This document shows, piece by piece, positions 53,199 to 62,767 of a stretch of DNA of 64,000 nt. Numbering within the stretch: position 1 is the stretch's first letter; every line of letters starts with the position of its first letter. The notes below the pieces were generated by a model, which worked only from the letters and a program-made list of their open reading frames with translations, made no database searches and was not told the origin of the DNA. This DNA is from Methylobacterium sp. Leaf104 (GTDB lineage Bacteria; Pseudomonadota; Alphaproteobacteria; Rhizobiales; Beijerinckiaceae). The DNA lies in NCBI RefSeq assembly GCF_001422885.1, contig NZ_LMMZ01000012.1, positions 2,388 to 66,387 on the forward strand. The letters run 5' to 3'. Both the position numbers and the translations under genes were made by a program.

Positions 53199-54214
53199 GA
53201 CACCTGCTCCGCCAGCTTGAGGAGCTCGGCGCAGCCGGCGGACTTGCCCGCGAAGTCCTTCCAGGCCGTGTCCCGGGCGATGTCGCGCCACTGGCCCAGG
53301 GTCTTCTCGTCGAGGTTCTGGACCTTGGCGCCGGCCTTGGCGAAGATCTCCTCGACCTTGGTGTCGTCCGCCTTGGCGCCGGCCTGCCCGAACGGCTCGA
53401 GCTCGGCACCGATGGCCATGATGAGGTCCTGCTGGTCCTTAGGCAGGCGCTCGAAGGCGAGCTTCGACATCATCAGCGGCTCGAGCATGAACCAGTAGGA
53501 GCGCTCGCGCCCCGAGGTCAGCGCCTTGCCGAGTTCCTCCAGGCGGAACGAGATCAGGCTGGTGGACGAGGTGATGACCGCGTCGCAGGCGCCCGTCTGC
53601 ATAGCGGCATAGGATTCGCTGGAGGGGATCGACAGGGTCGCCGCGCCGGCCTGCTTCATCATCAGGTCCATCTCGCGCGACCCGCCCCGGACCTTGAGGC
53701 CCTTGGCATCGGCCGGCGCGTAGAGGGGGCGCTCGCGGCTGGCGACGCCGCCGGCCTGCCAGACCCAGGAGACGAGGATGATACCCTTGGAATCCAGGAT
53801 CTCGGTGAGCTTTCGGCCCACCGGCGCCTTCTTCCAGGCGATGGCCTGCTCGTAGGAGCTCACCAGCGCCGGCATCAGGCCGATGTTCAGCTCCGGCACC
53901 TCGCCGCCGGCGTAGGGCGAGGGGTACAGCGACAGGTCGAGGGCACCCTTGCGCATGGCCGCGAACTGGGCGTTCGTCTTCATCAGCGACGAGCCGGGAT
54001 AGACCTGCACTTCCAGGGCGCCCTTCGAACGCTCGGCCAGCGCCATCGCGAACTTGCGGCACATGCGGTCCCGGAAATCACCCTCGTCGATGGTGCCGCC
54101 GGGAAACTGGTGCGAGAGCTTGAGGGTGGTGGCGGCCCGGGCGCGCGAGCCCAGGGACAGGATGGCGGGGGCGGCGAGGCCGCCGGCCACGAGGGCACGG
54201 CGTGTCAGCATCAT
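53195..54214 (-). CDS. TRAP solute-binding protein (DctP family)
   Basis: A 339-residue periplasmic binding protein. The Tat-like signal peptide MLTRRALVAGGLAAPAILSL, ending in ARA, is followed by the mature DctP domain: TTLKLSHQFPGGTIDEGDFR, ALEVQVYPGSSLMK and GLKVRGGSREMDLMMKQAGA, where the Arg in KVRG normally binds the substrate carboxylate. It is the first gene of the TRAP operon; AGGGAGAG lies upstream of ATG 54214. The divergent FCD-type GntR gene starts 181 bases away and likely controls it. Confidence 0.92.
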   Translation of the reverse strand: MMLTRRALVAGGLAAPAILSLGSRARAATTLKLSHQFPGGTIDEGDFRDRMCRKFAMALAERSKGALEVQVYPGSSLMKTNAQFAAMRKGALDLSLYPSPYAGGEVPELNIGLMPALVSSYEQAIAWKKAPVGRKLTEILDSKGIILVSWVWQAGGVASRERPLYAPADAKGLKVRGGSREMDLMMKQAGAATLSIPSSESYAAMQTGACDAVITSSTSLISFRLEELGKALTSGRERSYWFMLEPLMMSKLAFERLPKDQQDLIMAIGAELEPFGQAGAKADDTKVEEIFAKAGAKVQNLDEKTLGQWRDIARDTAWKDFAGKSAGCAELLKLAEQVS

Positions 54215-54255
54215 GGCGTGTCTCTCCCTGGGCCGGTGCGCGGCCGCGTCGTTTT

Positions 54256-54281
54256 GCGGCGCAGCATTTATACTGCGCCGC
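54256..54281. promoter_or_regulatory. Inverted repeat between the TRAP operon and its GntR regulator
   Basis: GCGGCGCAG (54256-54264) and CTGCGCCGC (54273-54281) are perfectly complementary with an 8-base AT-rich spacer. The site is 42 bases upstream of the TRAP start. It could be an operator or a transcript hairpin in the leader. Confidence 0.5.
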
Positions 54282-54289
54282 GTCTTCGT

Positions 54290-54314
54290 TATACATGAAA
54301 CGATGTCTTGTATA
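54290..54314. promoter_or_regulatory. Candidate GntR/FCD operator
   Basis: TATACA (54290-54295), 13 bases, TGTATA (54309-54314) form a perfect 6-base inverted repeat. It lies in the AT-rich intergenic region about 75-100 bases from both divergent starts. TGTATAC-like half-sites occur in some FCD-type GntR operators, so binding by the divergent regulator is plausible. Confidence 0.45.
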
Positions 54315-54394
54315 TTTTGTCAATGCGATTGAATAATAGTGGACGCCTGATTTTTGCGAGTCGGCGGGATTAAAACGGGCCGGGACCTCAGCGC

Positions 54395-55051
54395 ATGAAC
54401 CAGTCGCGCCGCCTCAGGCAGACCATCGAGACCGAGATCGTGGATGGACGCCTCTCCATCGGCGCGCGCCTCGACGAGACGGAGCTCGCCGAGCGCTTCG
54501 GGGTCTCGCGCACGCCGATCCGCGAGGCGCTCCTGCAGCTGGCGATGACCGGACTCGTGGAGATCAAGCCCCGCCGGGGGGCGATCGTCAGCGCCCCCGA
54601 TCCGCAGCTCCTGATCGCGATGTTCGAGACGATGGCGGAGATCGAGGCCTCGTGCGGGCGGCTGGCGGCGCGCCGGCTCGTCCCCGACGACGAGGCCGCT
54701 CTCAAGGCGGCCCTGGCCGCCTGCGCCGCCTCGGCCGCCGCCGGCGATCCCGAGACCTATTACGCGGAGAACTACATCTTCCACACGGTGGTCTACCGGG
54801 CCTGCCGGAACGGCTTCCTGGAGGAGCAGGCGCGCCAGTTGCATCGCCGGCTCGCTCCCTTCCGCCGCCTCCAGCTGCGGGCCCGCAACCGTCTCGGCCA
54901 GTCCCTGGCCGAACACGAGGCCATCGTCGCCGCCATCGTGTCGGGCGACGAGGCGGGCGCCTCCGACCGGTTGCGGGCGCACGTCATCGTCCAGGGCGAC
55001 CGCTTCTCGGATCTCGTGGCCGGCCTGCGCTCGATCAATGCCGCGGCCTAA
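54395..55051 (+). CDS. GntR-family regulator, FCD subfamily, beside the TRAP operon
   Basis: A 218-residue regulator. The winged HTH spans residues 1-70, with [39 protein letters not shown] and [14 protein letters not shown]. The all-helical FCD domain follows, with [18 protein letters not shown] and metal/effector-ligand residues in the later helices ([22 protein letters not shown]). Such regulators typically bind an organic acid and control adjacent catabolic or transport genes. It is divergent from the TRAP operon. ATG 54395 starts directly at the HTH. Confidence 0.9.
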   Translation: MNQSRRLRQTIETEIVDGRLSIGARLDETELAERFGVSRTPIREALLQLAMTGLVEIKPRRGAIVSAPDPQLLIAMFETMAEIEASCGRLAARRLVPDDEAALKAALAACAASAAAGDPETYYAENYIFHTVVYRACRNGFLEEQARQLHRRLAPFRRLQLRARNRLGQSLAEHEAIVAAIVSGDEAGASDRLRAHVIVQGDRFSDLVAGLRSINAAA

Positions 55052-55188
55052 CGGCCGAGCAGGCATGCCATCAAAGTCATTACGAGAAATGGAATAACAA
55101 TTATTGGTTGTATCGATGGGAAGCGCAAGTCAATCTTAAGGCGGATCGATTATTCGAGGACGCATCTCTTCGCCACGCGGTGCTTCCC

Positions 55189-56865
55189 ATGCGCTTCTCG
55201 CTCAAATCGACACTGATCGGCCTCTTCGGCCTGCTGGCCATCATCACCGCGGGACAGGGTCTGCTGTCCCTGTCGAAGATGGATGCCATCGGCGACCGCA
55301 TGGCAGTGCTGTCCGACAACGCCCTTCCCTCGGTCGATGCCGCACACGCGATGAACGCCCTGGTGATGCGGATCCGTCTCTGGCAGTTCCGCTACATCGT
55401 CGCCGACACCGCCGAGGAGCGCGCCAACAGCGTCGGCCAGGCCGCGACCCTGGCCAAGGAGCTCGAGACCCGGCGCGTGGCCTACAAGGCCCTGGTGAAC
55501 TCCCGTGAGGAGAACGCCCTCTACGACGAGGTCTCGGCCAAGATCGCCCAGATGGGCCAGGACTGGACCCAGCTCCAGGCCATCGACCCGGCCCGGCGCG
55601 ACGAGGTCCTGACCCTGTTCCGGGGCCCGATGAATGCCAACTACCTCGCCACCAGCGCCAGCATGCGGAAGCTCGTGACCTTCAACGGCGAGGCCGGCGA
55701 GGCCGCCAAGACGGCGGCGCGCGACGAGCAGGCGAGCGCCGTGCGGACCACCCAGGTCATGCTTGGGCTCTCCGTCCTGATGGCCCTCGCCGCCATGGCC
55801 TACACGATCCGCGGCATCACCCGGCCGCTGGGCGCGATGACGGCGGCCATGCGGCGCGTGGCCGACGGCGATGCGCAGACCGAGATCCCCAGCGTCGGCC
55901 GTCAGGACGAGATCGGCGCCATGGCCGACACCCTGGAGACCTTCCGGGCCAATCTCCTGCGCAGCCGCGCCCTGGAGGAGGAGACCCACCTCGCCCGCGC
56001 CAGCGCCGAGGCGCAGCGCAAGGCCGCGATGCGCGAGATGGCGGATGGTTTCGAGGGCGCCGTCGGCGGCATCCTCGGCCGGGTGACCACGGCGGCGGGC
56101 CAGCTGCGCGGCACGGCTCAGAGCATGGCGAGCACGGCCTCCGAGACGGCCCACCAATCGAGCACGGTCGCGGCCGCGGCGGACCAGGCGGCTTCCAACG
56201 TGGGCATGGTGGCGGCGGCCGCCGAGGAGCTCGGCGCCTCCGTGCAGGAGATCGGCCGCCAGGTCGACGGCTCGACCCAGCTCGCCCAGCGGGCGGTGGA
56301 CGAAGCCGCCCGGACCGCCGCGCAGGTTCAGGAACTGAGCGCGGCCGCCGCGCGGATCGGCGACGTCGTCGCCATGATCGCGAGCATCGCCGGCCAGACC
56401 AACCTGCTCGCCCTCAACGCGACCATTGAGGCCGCGCGCGCCGGCGAGGCGGGCCGCGGCTTCGCCGTGGTCGCCGCCGAGGTCAAGGAACTCGCCAACC
56501 AGACGGCGCGGGCCACCGAGGAGATCAGCGGCCAGATCGGCCGCATCCAGGGCTCCACCGGCCAAGCCGTCACCGCGATCGAGAGCATCAGCGGGCGCAT
56601 CCGCGAGATCAGCGACGTGGCGACCTCGATCGCGGCGGCGGTGGAGGAGCAGGGCGCGGCGACCCAGGAGATCGTCCGCAACGTGAGCGAGGCGGCCACC
56701 GGGACCGGGGAGGTCACGGCCAACATCTCAGGAGTCGCCGGAGCGGCCGAAGAGACCGGCGCGGCCGCGTCCCAGGTCCTGGCCTCGGCCTCGGAGCTCT
56801 CGCGCGAAGCCGAGCATCTGACGCAGGAACTGGCGCGGTTCCTCGGCACGGTCCGGGCCGCCTGA
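55189..56865 (+). CDS. Methyl-accepting chemotaxis protein
   Basis: A 558-residue transmembrane chemoreceptor. TM1 is at about 8-28; the periplasmic four-helix-bundle sensor at about 29-188; TM2 at about 189-207; HAMP at about 208-262; and the cytoplasmic signalling domain at about 285-555, with the hairpin tip [20 protein letters not shown], then [20 protein letters not shown]. The C-terminus ([12 protein letters not shown]) lacks a CheR-binding pentapeptide. The ligand is unknown. ATG 55189 is used; an AT-rich leader of about 140 bases separates it from the GntR gene. The location beside transport genes may hint at a shared substrate, but that is only inference. Confidence 0.93.
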   Translation: MRFSLKSTLIGLFGLLAIITAGQGLLSLSKMDAIGDRMAVLSDNALPSVDAAHAMNALVMRIRLWQFRYIVADTAEERANSVGQAATLAKELETRRVAYKALVNSREENALYDEVSAKIAQMGQDWTQLQAIDPARRDEVLTLFRGPMNANYLATSASMRKLVTFNGEAGEAAKTAARDEQASAVRTTQVMLGLSVLMALAAMAYTIRGITRPLGAMTAAMRRVADGDAQTEIPSVGRQDEIGAMADTLETFRANLLRSRALEEETHLARASAEAQRKAAMREMADGFEGAVGGILGRVTTAAGQLRGTAQSMASTASETAHQSSTVAAAADQAASNVGMVAAAAEELGASVQEIGRQVDGSTQLAQRAVDEAARTAAQVQELSAAAARIGDVVAMIASIAGQTNLLALNATIEAARAGEAGRGFAVVAAEVKELANQTARATEEISGQIGRIQGSTGQAVTAIESISGRIREISDVATSIAAAVEEQGAATQEIVRNVSEAATGTGEVTANISGVAGAAEETGAAASQVLASASELSREAEHLTQELARFLGTVRAA

Positions 56866-56989
56866 ACCGTCTACCCGGGCGACCCGCCAAAACACGGAAG
56901 TCTTCGCAAAATTGCTTTACTTGCGACGACTTGCGTTGCCAAATCTCTCGCGCGAGGTATGTCGACCTGACCTCGCTTGGGAGGTATCT

Positions 56990-57427
56990 ATGCTGACAAC
57001 CGGACAACTTCTCGGTGCGGCTCTGACTGCGTGTCTCGTCCTGCCCGTATCGGCCCGCGCCGAGACCCCCGCCTCGGCAGGACGCAGCGCCGCCGAAACC
57101 TGGGACAGGAGCTACAACGGCGGCGACATCGAGACCCTGGGCACGCTCTATGCCCCGGACGCGCAGGTGATCCCGAAGGGCGCGGCGGTTTCGGGACCGG
57201 CCGACATCAGGAAATTCTTCTCGGGCGTGAAGGCCAAGGGCTTCGACGATCACAAGATTACCGTCCAGTCCGCGCGGGAGAAGGGCGACGTCCTCGTGCT
57301 GTCCGGGCGCTGGGAGATGAACGGTCCCGGCGAAGGCGGGGCCAGGAAGAAGTTCGAGGGTAACTGGGTCAACGTGATGGAGCGCGGTCCCGAGGGCTGG
57401 CGCACCGTGCTGCACACCTGGAATTAG
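56990..57427 (+). CDS. Secreted SnoaL/DUF4440-like protein
   Basis: A 145-residue protein with a signal peptide (GQLLGAALTACLVLPVSARA, cleaved near residue 24) and a small alpha+beta cone fold: AAETWDRSYNGGDIETLGTL, YAPDAQVIPKGAAVSGPADI and the last strands WVNVMERGPEGWRTVLHTWN. These proteins of the NTF2-like superfamily are ligand-binding or enzymatic; many have no known role. GGGAGGT before ATG 56990 supports the start. It stands alone between the chemoreceptor and a convergent GntR gene. Confidence 0.8.
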   Translation: MLTTGQLLGAALTACLVLPVSARAETPASAGRSAAETWDRSYNGGDIETLGTLYAPDAQVIPKGAAVSGPADIRKFFSGVKAKGFDDHKITVQSAREKGDVLVLSGRWEMNGPGEGGARKKFEGNWVNVMERGPEGWRTVLHTWN

Positions 57428-57530
57428 GGGTTCGTCTCGGGACGGAGGGCCGGGCCGGCACTTGGCGCCGTCCCGGCTCCCCTCCTCGGTCCAGGCCGGT
57501 CGGCCCGCGAGCGGCCCAGGATGAACGGTC

Positions 57531-58229
57531 TCAGGCCGCCGAGCCGGAGGCTTCGCGGCTGGAGGCACCGAAGTTCTCGGCGATCACCGGGGTCCGGGCA
57601 CGGATGTGGGCGCGCATGAGCGGAGCCAGCGCCTCACCGTCGCGGGCGCGCAGCAGGGTGATCATCCGCTCGTGCTCGGCCACCGATTGCTCCCATTGCT
57701 CCGGCGTCTGGTGCACGGCGTAGCGCGAGCGCTGGATGCGGCCCGAGAGGCTGTCGTAGATGCTTCCGAGCGTGGCGTTGCGGCTGGCCCGCATGATGGC
57801 CTCGTGGATTTCCCGGTTGAGGGCGAAATAGACCCCCTCCTCGCCGGCCCGCCAGGCCGCGACCATCGCCTCGTGGTCGCGCGAGATCCCGTCGATCTCC
57901 GCATCGGTGATGATGCGGCAGGCGAGGTCGGCCGCCGTCGCCTCCAGGCCGGCGATGACCTCGATCATCTCCTCGATCTCGGATTGCGACAGGCTCGCGA
58001 CCCGCGCGCCACGGTTGGGCAGCAGTTCCAACAGGCCCTCGGTGGCGAGGATCTTGATCGCCTCGCGCAGGGGCGTGCGGGAGATGCCGAAGCGCTCGGT
58101 CAGCTCGCTCTCGTTGATCCGCGCGCGTGGTTCCAGCTCACCCGAGCGGATGAGGTCGCGCATTCGATCGACGACTTCATCGTGGAGATAGCGCCGGTTG
58201 ATGCCGAGGCCCGTCTCGATCTTGTTCAT
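57531..58229 (-). CDS. GntR-family regulator, FCD subfamily
   Basis: A 232-residue regulator. The HTH is RYLHDEVVDRMRDLIRSGEL, with LTERFGISRTPLREAIKILA and GLLELLPNRGARVASLS; the FCD domain follows with EVIAGLEATAADLACRIITD and the helix HEAMVAAWRAGEEGVYFALN, ending in REIHEAIMRAS and a variable Ser/Ala-rich C-terminus. The gene is upstream of zwf on the map but transcribed in the same direction, with 230 bases of spacer beyond its start. Its target genes are unknown. A 9-base inverted repeat 49 bases before its start may be its own operator. Confidence 0.88.
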   Translation of the reverse strand: MNKIETGLGINRRYLHDEVVDRMRDLIRSGELEPRARINESELTERFGISRTPLREAIKILATEGLLELLPNRGARVASLSQSEIEEMIEVIAGLEATAADLACRIITDAEIDGISRDHEAMVAAWRAGEEGVYFALNREIHEAIMRASRNATLGSIYDSLSGRIQRSRYAVHQTPEQWEQSVAEHERMITLLRARDGEALAPLMRAHIRARTPVIAENFGASSREASGSAA

Positions 58230-58277
58230 GGGTCCGCGACGTCTGCAGCAGGAATGAAAAATACTCCCCTTTGGTAA

Positions 58278-58303
58278 TCCCTCGACTGGAACCTGTCGAG
58301 GGA
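58278..58303. repeat. Inverted repeat upstream of the GntR gene
   Basis: TCCCTCGAC (58278-58286) and GTCGAGGGA (58295-58303) form a perfect 9-base dyad with an 8-base spacer. It could be an autoregulatory operator or a dispersed palindromic intergenic repeat; similar CTCGA-containing bits follow at 58350-58380. Confidence 0.55.
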
Positions 58304-58460
58304 GTTCGGAACTATACCCCTGTTCTGCGCACAGGCCTCCGGCAGATCCGCTCGATCCCTTCGGCGCTCGATCCCTATGGGGTAGCGGCGCGCGGCGTCG
58401 CTCAGGCGGCGCTTGGGCCTGCCCGCGCCACCTCTCCGCGGCGATCGGGCGGAGGCCGGA

Positions 58461-59939
58461 TCAGCGGATCTCCTCGTGCCAGGTCCGGCCGTCGCGCTCG
58501 ATCAGCGCGATGGCGGCGGTGGGTCCCCAGCTGCCGGCGGCGTAGGGGCGCGGCGGCTCGGGCCGGTCGGCCCAGGCCTTGAGCAGGGAGTCGGCCCAGG
58601 CCCAGGCCACCTCGACCTCGTCGCGGCGCATGAACAGGGTGGCGTTGCCGCGCACCACGTCCATGAGCAGGCGCTCGTAGGCGTCGGGATAGCGTTGCTT
58701 GAAGGTCTCCTCGAAGGAGATGTCGAGGTTGGTCGGCCGCAGGCGCATGCCACCGGGTCCCGGATCCTTGGTCATGACCTCGAGCTTGATCCCCTCCTCC
58801 GGCTGGAGCCGGATGACGAGGCGGTTGGGCTCGCGCCCGAAGGATTCGGACGGAAAGATCGAGAACGGCGAGGCGCGGAACTGCACCACGATCTCGGAGA
58901 GCTTCTGGGGCAGCCGCTTGCCGGTGCGCAGGTAGAAGGGCACCCCGGCCCAGCGCCAGGACTGCACCTCGAGCTTCAGGGCGACGAAGGTCTCGGTCCG
59001 GCTGTCGGCGTCGTTGCCGAGATCGGTGCGGTAGCCGTCCACCGGCTTGCCGCCGATGGCGCCGGCCGTGTACTGCCCGCGCACGGTCACGGTCTGCACA
59101 TCGTGCGGGGTGATAGGCTTGAGGGCGCGCAGGACCTTCAGCTTCTCGTCGCGCACCGAGTTGGCGTCCAGCGAGAGCGGGCTCTCCATCGCCATCAGGC
59201 AGAGGAGCTGCAGCATATGGTTCTGCACCATGTCGCGCAGGGCGCCCGAAGTGTCGTAATATCCGGCGCGGCCCTCGACGCCCACGGTCTCGCCGACCGT
59301 GATCTGGACGTGGTCGATGACGTCGGCCGTCCAGAGCCGCTCGAAGATGGTGTTGGCGAAGCGCAGGGCCAGCAGGTTCTGCACCGTCTCCTTGCCGAGA
59401 TAGTGGTCGATGCGGAAGATCTGTTCTTCCGGAAACACCTTGCCGACGGCGTCGTTGATCGCGCGGGCGGATTTCAGGTCCTTGCCGATGGGCTTCTCCA
59501 GCACGACGCGGGATTTTTCGCCGATCAGGCCGTGCTTCGACAGGTTCTGGCAGATCGAGCCGTAGAGGTCGGGCGAGGTGGCGAGGTAGTAGGGCCGCAC
59601 CTGGTCCGGGCGCTCGGCGAGCTTGGCGGCCAAATCCTCCCAGCCGTCATCGCCGGCCCCGTCCACCGCGACGTAGTCGAGATGGTCGAGGAAGGCGGCG
59701 AGCCTGTCCTCGCTGATGTCCCCGGCCGGCACGAAGCGCTTGACCGCGTCGCGCGCGCGCTCCCGGAACGCCTCGGCGCTCATCTCCGAACGCGAGGCAC
59801 CGATGATCCGGCTCGTTCCCGGGATCTGCCCATCCTTGAAGCGATAGTACAGGGCCGGAAGCAGCTTGCGCGTGGTCAGGTCGCCGGTGGCGCCGAACAC
59901 GACGCAGTCGAAGGAGGCGACGGGGATGATGGTGGCCAA
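58461..59939 (-). CDS. zwf: Glucose-6-phosphate dehydrogenase
   Basis: A 492-residue enzyme oxidising glucose 6-phosphate to 6-phosphogluconolactone with NAD(P)+, the entry to the pentose phosphate and Entner-Doudoroff routes. The dinucleotide motif is VVFGATGDLTTRKLLPALYY (about 13-32). The substrate signature RIDHYLGKETVQN holds the catalytic His and Lys. Further blocks are ALRDMVQNHMLQLLCLMAME and PFYLRTGKRLP. The start is TTG 59939 (GGGAG upstream), which gives the standard length; the longer frame extends into unrelated sequence. No pgl or edd gene is adjacent; the neighbours are a GntR regulator and a short-chain dehydrogenase. Confidence 0.95.
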   Translation of the reverse strand: MATIIPVASFDCVVFGATGDLTTRKLLPALYYRFKDGQIPGTSRIIGASRSEMSAEAFRERARDAVKRFVPAGDISEDRLAAFLDHLDYVAVDGAGDDGWEDLAAKLAERPDQVRPYYLATSPDLYGSICQNLSKHGLIGEKSRVVLEKPIGKDLKSARAINDAVGKVFPEEQIFRIDHYLGKETVQNLLALRFANTIFERLWTADVIDHVQITVGETVGVEGRAGYYDTSGALRDMVQNHMLQLLCLMAMESPLSLDANSVRDEKLKVLRALKPITPHDVQTVTVRGQYTAGAIGGKPVDGYRTDLGNDADSRTETFVALKLEVQSWRWAGVPFYLRTGKRLPQKLSEIVVQFRASPFSIFPSESFGREPNRLVIRLQPEEGIKLEVMTKDPGPGGMRLRPTNLDISFEETFKQRYPDAYERLLMDVVRGNATLFMRRDEVEVAWAWADSLLKAWADRPEPPRPYAAGSWGPTAAIALIERDGRTWHEEIR

Positions 59940-60113
59940 GGGCGGCTCCCGTTCGGTTTGCAGGTCGTTCGGTTGGCGGCCGGTCCACGGGTCGTGCTGC
60001 ACGCGGCTGTGCGGCCAGGAGCCGGTCGCGAAGAATCGCCCCCGCTGTGTCGGCTTCCCGGCAGCGCTATGCAAGGCATCCGCCACCCGTGCGGCGTGCG
60101 AGACGGCACCCGA

Positions 60114-60959
60114 TTACGACCCGGCGAACCGCTTGAACGCCTCGGCATGGTCCGGGTGCCAGCGCGACAGCGCCGGGCGGTTCTCGATGATGTCGCCCGC
60201 GGCCCAGGCGATGCGCTTCTCGTCCTGGGCCCGGGTGGTCTCGTTGTCGGGACACAGGATGTAGAAGTCGCCCCGCGCCAGCCCGGCCATCAGGAAATCC
60301 ACCGTCTCGTCGGGCGTCCAGGCGCCGGCCGGCTTCTCGTCGACGCCGCGCGCCCGCGCCAGGCCGGTATAGACGAATCCCGGGATCAGCAGGTGGGCGC
60401 TGACGCGGGCGCCCTCGCGGCCGCGCAGGTCGTGGGCCAGGGCCTCGGTCACGACCTTCACCCCCGCCTTCGAGACGTTGTAGGGCGTGTTGCCGGGTGG
60501 CGTGGTGATGCCCTGCTTCGAGCCCGTGACCACGATGGCGCCGGGCTCCATGCCCGCGGTCATCGCCGGCGCGAAGGCCTGGATCCCGTTGATCACCCCC
60601 CAGAGGTTGGTGTCGAGGATGCGGTGCCAGGTCTCGGCATCGGAGAACAGCCGTCCCCCGGCCTCGATCCCGGCATTCAGCAGGACCACGGCCGGCGGCC
60701 CCTCGGCGCCGGCCGCCGCGCTCAGGGCCGCGAAGGCCTCGGGGCGCGCCACGTCCGTGGCCATCGCGTGGACGGACCCCGCCGTCCCGCTTCGCGCGAC
60801 CTCGGCGCGCGCAGCCTCCAGCGCGTCGCCCGGCAGGTCGGCGAGCCAGACCCGCATCCCGGCCGCAGCGAAGCGTCGGGCGGCCGCGAGTCCGATGCCG
60901 CTCGCCGCCCCGGTGACGACGGCCGTCCGCCCCGCCTGGATTGCCGGATGGTTGGTCAT
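60114..60959 (-). CDS. Short-chain dehydrogenase/reductase (SDR) family protein
   Basis: A 281-residue Rossmann-fold oxidoreductase. The cofactor motif is TGAASGIGLAAARRF (TGxxxGIG), followed by NAGIE in the fourth strand, the active-site Ser in VVTGSKQG and the catalytic YNVSK. The Asp in WLADLPG at the end of strand 2 suggests NAD rather than NADP preference. The C-terminal part (from about residue 205) resembles SDRs with an extended substrate lid. The substrate is unknown. It lies upstream of zwf in the same direction, with 174 bases between them. Confidence 0.88.
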   Translation of the reverse strand: MTNHPAIQAGRTAVVTGAASGIGLAAARRFAAAGMRVWLADLPGDALEAARAEVARSGTAGSVHAMATDVARPEAFAALSAAAGAEGPPAVVLLNAGIEAGGRLFSDAETWHRILDTNLWGVINGIQAFAPAMTAGMEPGAIVVTGSKQGITTPPGNTPYNVSKAGVKVVTEALAHDLRGREGARVSAHLLIPGFVYTGLARARGVDEKPAGAWTPDETVDFLMAGLARGDFYILCPDNETTRAQDEKRIAWAAGDIIENRPALSRWHPDHAEAFKRFAGS

Positions 60960-61086
60960 GGCCGCTTCTCCCCTGCCGCTTCGGGGCGGGAGTTAGGGCG
61001 CCCGCCGGCCTCCGTCACCGCACGACAGGAGATTGGTAACCCTCTGTGCGCATGGTCGGGGAGACATTCCACTCGAAAGGTTCGCG

Positions 61087-62736
61087 ATGCTTTCGCGCCA
61101 CAGGACCGTCGCCCTCCGCCCGCACCGCCTCCGCGCGGGCCTGTCGCCCCTGGCCCTGCTCCTGGCCCTGGGCGGAGCCGCGACGGCGCAGGTCTCGGGC
61201 GCGCCGGACGCGCCCGCCTCCGCGAAGCCCCCCAGGGTCGAGAATCTCACCAGCACCGCTCCGGCGACCCCCGCCGTGCAGGCCATCGCCCCGAGCGCGG
61301 CCGACGCGACGCCTGCGCCTGCCGCCGCCCCGGCCAAGAAGTCGCGCGAGCTGCCGCCGCTGGTGGTGGCCCGGGTCTCCGCCGACCCGGTGCCGACCCT
61401 GAGCCCCTCGACCTTCCTCGACACCCTGCGGATGGCCGACCACTACCAGGCCATGGTCGATGCCGGGGGCTGGAGCGCCCTGCCCGCCGATCTCGTGGTC
61501 AAGCCCGGGGCCAGCCACCCGTCCATCCCGGCCCTGCGCAAGCACCTCGCGCTCGTCGGCGATCTGGCCGCCGACGCCCCGGTGAGCGACCAGCTCGACG
61601 CCCCCCTGGCGGCGGCGGTGAAGGCGTTCCAGGCGCGCCACGGCCTGCCGGAGACCGGGCTGATCGGGCGCCAGACGGTGGCGGCCCTCAACGTGCCGGC
61701 GGCGACCCGCCAGCGCCAGCTCGCGGCCTCGGCCGCGCGCCAGATCGGCTCGAACTTCGCCTACGGCGACCGCTACGTGGTGGTGAACATCCCCTCGGCC
61801 ACCGTGGAGGCGGTGGACCACGGGGTCGTGGTGCGCCGCTACGTGGCGGTGGTGGGCAAGCCCGACAAGGCGACGCCCCGGATCGAGGCACGCATCACCG
61901 ACGTGAACCTCAACCCGACCTGGACCCTGCCGGTCTCCATCATCAAGAAGGAGATCATCCCCAAGATGCGCAAGGATCCCGGCTATCTCGCCCGGGAGCG
62001 CATCCGCATCCTCGGCCCCGGCGGCGTGGAGGTGGACCCCACCGCCATCGACTGGTCGAGCGAGAAGGCGGCCAACTACACCCTGCGGCAGGATTCCGGC
62101 CTGGAGAACTCCCTGGGCCAGGTGCGCATCGACATGCCGAACAAGCAGGCGGTCTACATGCACGACACGCCGTCGAAGTCGCTGTTCGCCCGCGAGGTGC
62201 GGTTCCATTCGCATGGCTGCGTGCGCGTCGCGCAGGTGAAGGAACTCGCCGGCTGGCTGCTCGAGGGCACGCCCGGCCCCAACGGTCCCGGCTCGACCTG
62301 GGGTCCGATCGAGATCGAGACCAGCATCGCCACCAACGAGCGCCTCGACATCAAGCTGCCCAAGCAGATCCCGGTGACCTTCGTCTACCTCACCGGCTAC
62401 GCGACCCCGGACGGCCGCGCCCATTTTCGCGATGACATCTACGGCATCGACAGCCCGGCGGTGCCGATGCCCGACGTGGCGGCGACGGGCACGATCGTGT
62501 CTCCGAAGCCGAAGGCGGCTCCGAGCCCGGCCAGCCCGGCCCGGCTCGATACCGGCCGGAGCCCGGCCCAGAAGCCGGACACGGCCAAGCCGGACGGTTC
62601 CAGGCCCGAGGCGGTCAGGCCAGAGCCGGCGCGTGCCGCCCCGGCCCGGTCAGCGAGCGACGGACCGGTTCCCCCCGGGCTGATCCCCACCAAGGGGCCG
62701 CGGCCGGCGCCGGGCGCGACGCCGCCCCGGGGCTGA
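61087..62736 (+). CDS. L,D-transpeptidase (YkuD family) with peptidoglycan-binding domain
   Basis: A 549-residue exported enzyme. The signal peptide (LSPLALLLALGGAATAQ) follows a basic start; after a Pro/Ala-rich spacer and a scaffold region comes a PG-binding repeat (LAAAVKAFQARHGLPETGLI, about 175-200), then the YkuD catalytic domain with HDTPSKSLFAREVRFHSHGC, whose Cys378 is the nucleophile, then VRVAQVKEL. It should make 3-3 cross-links or attach proteins in peptidoglycan. The C-terminal 90 residues are Pro/Ala-rich and disordered. The general layout matches E. coli YcbB. ATG 61087 is used. Confidence 0.93.
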   Translation: MLSRHRTVALRPHRLRAGLSPLALLLALGGAATAQVSGAPDAPASAKPPRVENLTSTAPATPAVQAIAPSAADATPAPAAAPAKKSRELPPLVVARVSADPVPTLSPSTFLDTLRMADHYQAMVDAGGWSALPADLVVKPGASHPSIPALRKHLALVGDLAADAPVSDQLDAPLAAAVKAFQARHGLPETGLIGRQTVAALNVPAATRQRQLAASAARQIGSNFAYGDRYVVVNIPSATVEAVDHGVVVRRYVAVVGKPDKATPRIEARITDVNLNPTWTLPVSIIKKEIIPKMRKDPGYLARERIRILGPGGVEVDPTAIDWSSEKAANYTLRQDSGLENSLGQVRIDMPNKQAVYMHDTPSKSLFAREVRFHSHGCVRVAQVKELAGWLLEGTPGPNGPGSTWGPIEIETSIATNERLDIKLPKQIPVTFVYLTGYATPDGRAHFRDDIYGIDSPAVPMPDVAATGTIVSPKPKAAPSPASPARLDTGRSPAQKPDTAKPDGSRPEAVRPEPARAAPARSASDGPVPPGLIPTKGPRPAPGATPPRG

Positions 62737-62767
62737 GATCCCGGGCCGGGGCTTCCCGCGCGGTCGA

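Noticed and set aside
58413..62435. A 1340-residue open frame on the plus strand, opposite zwf and the SDR gene
   Set aside because: It is an antisense shadow created by the high GC content; its product is low-complexity His/Arg/Ala/Gly-rich, and zwf and the SDR gene on the other strand have full family motifs.
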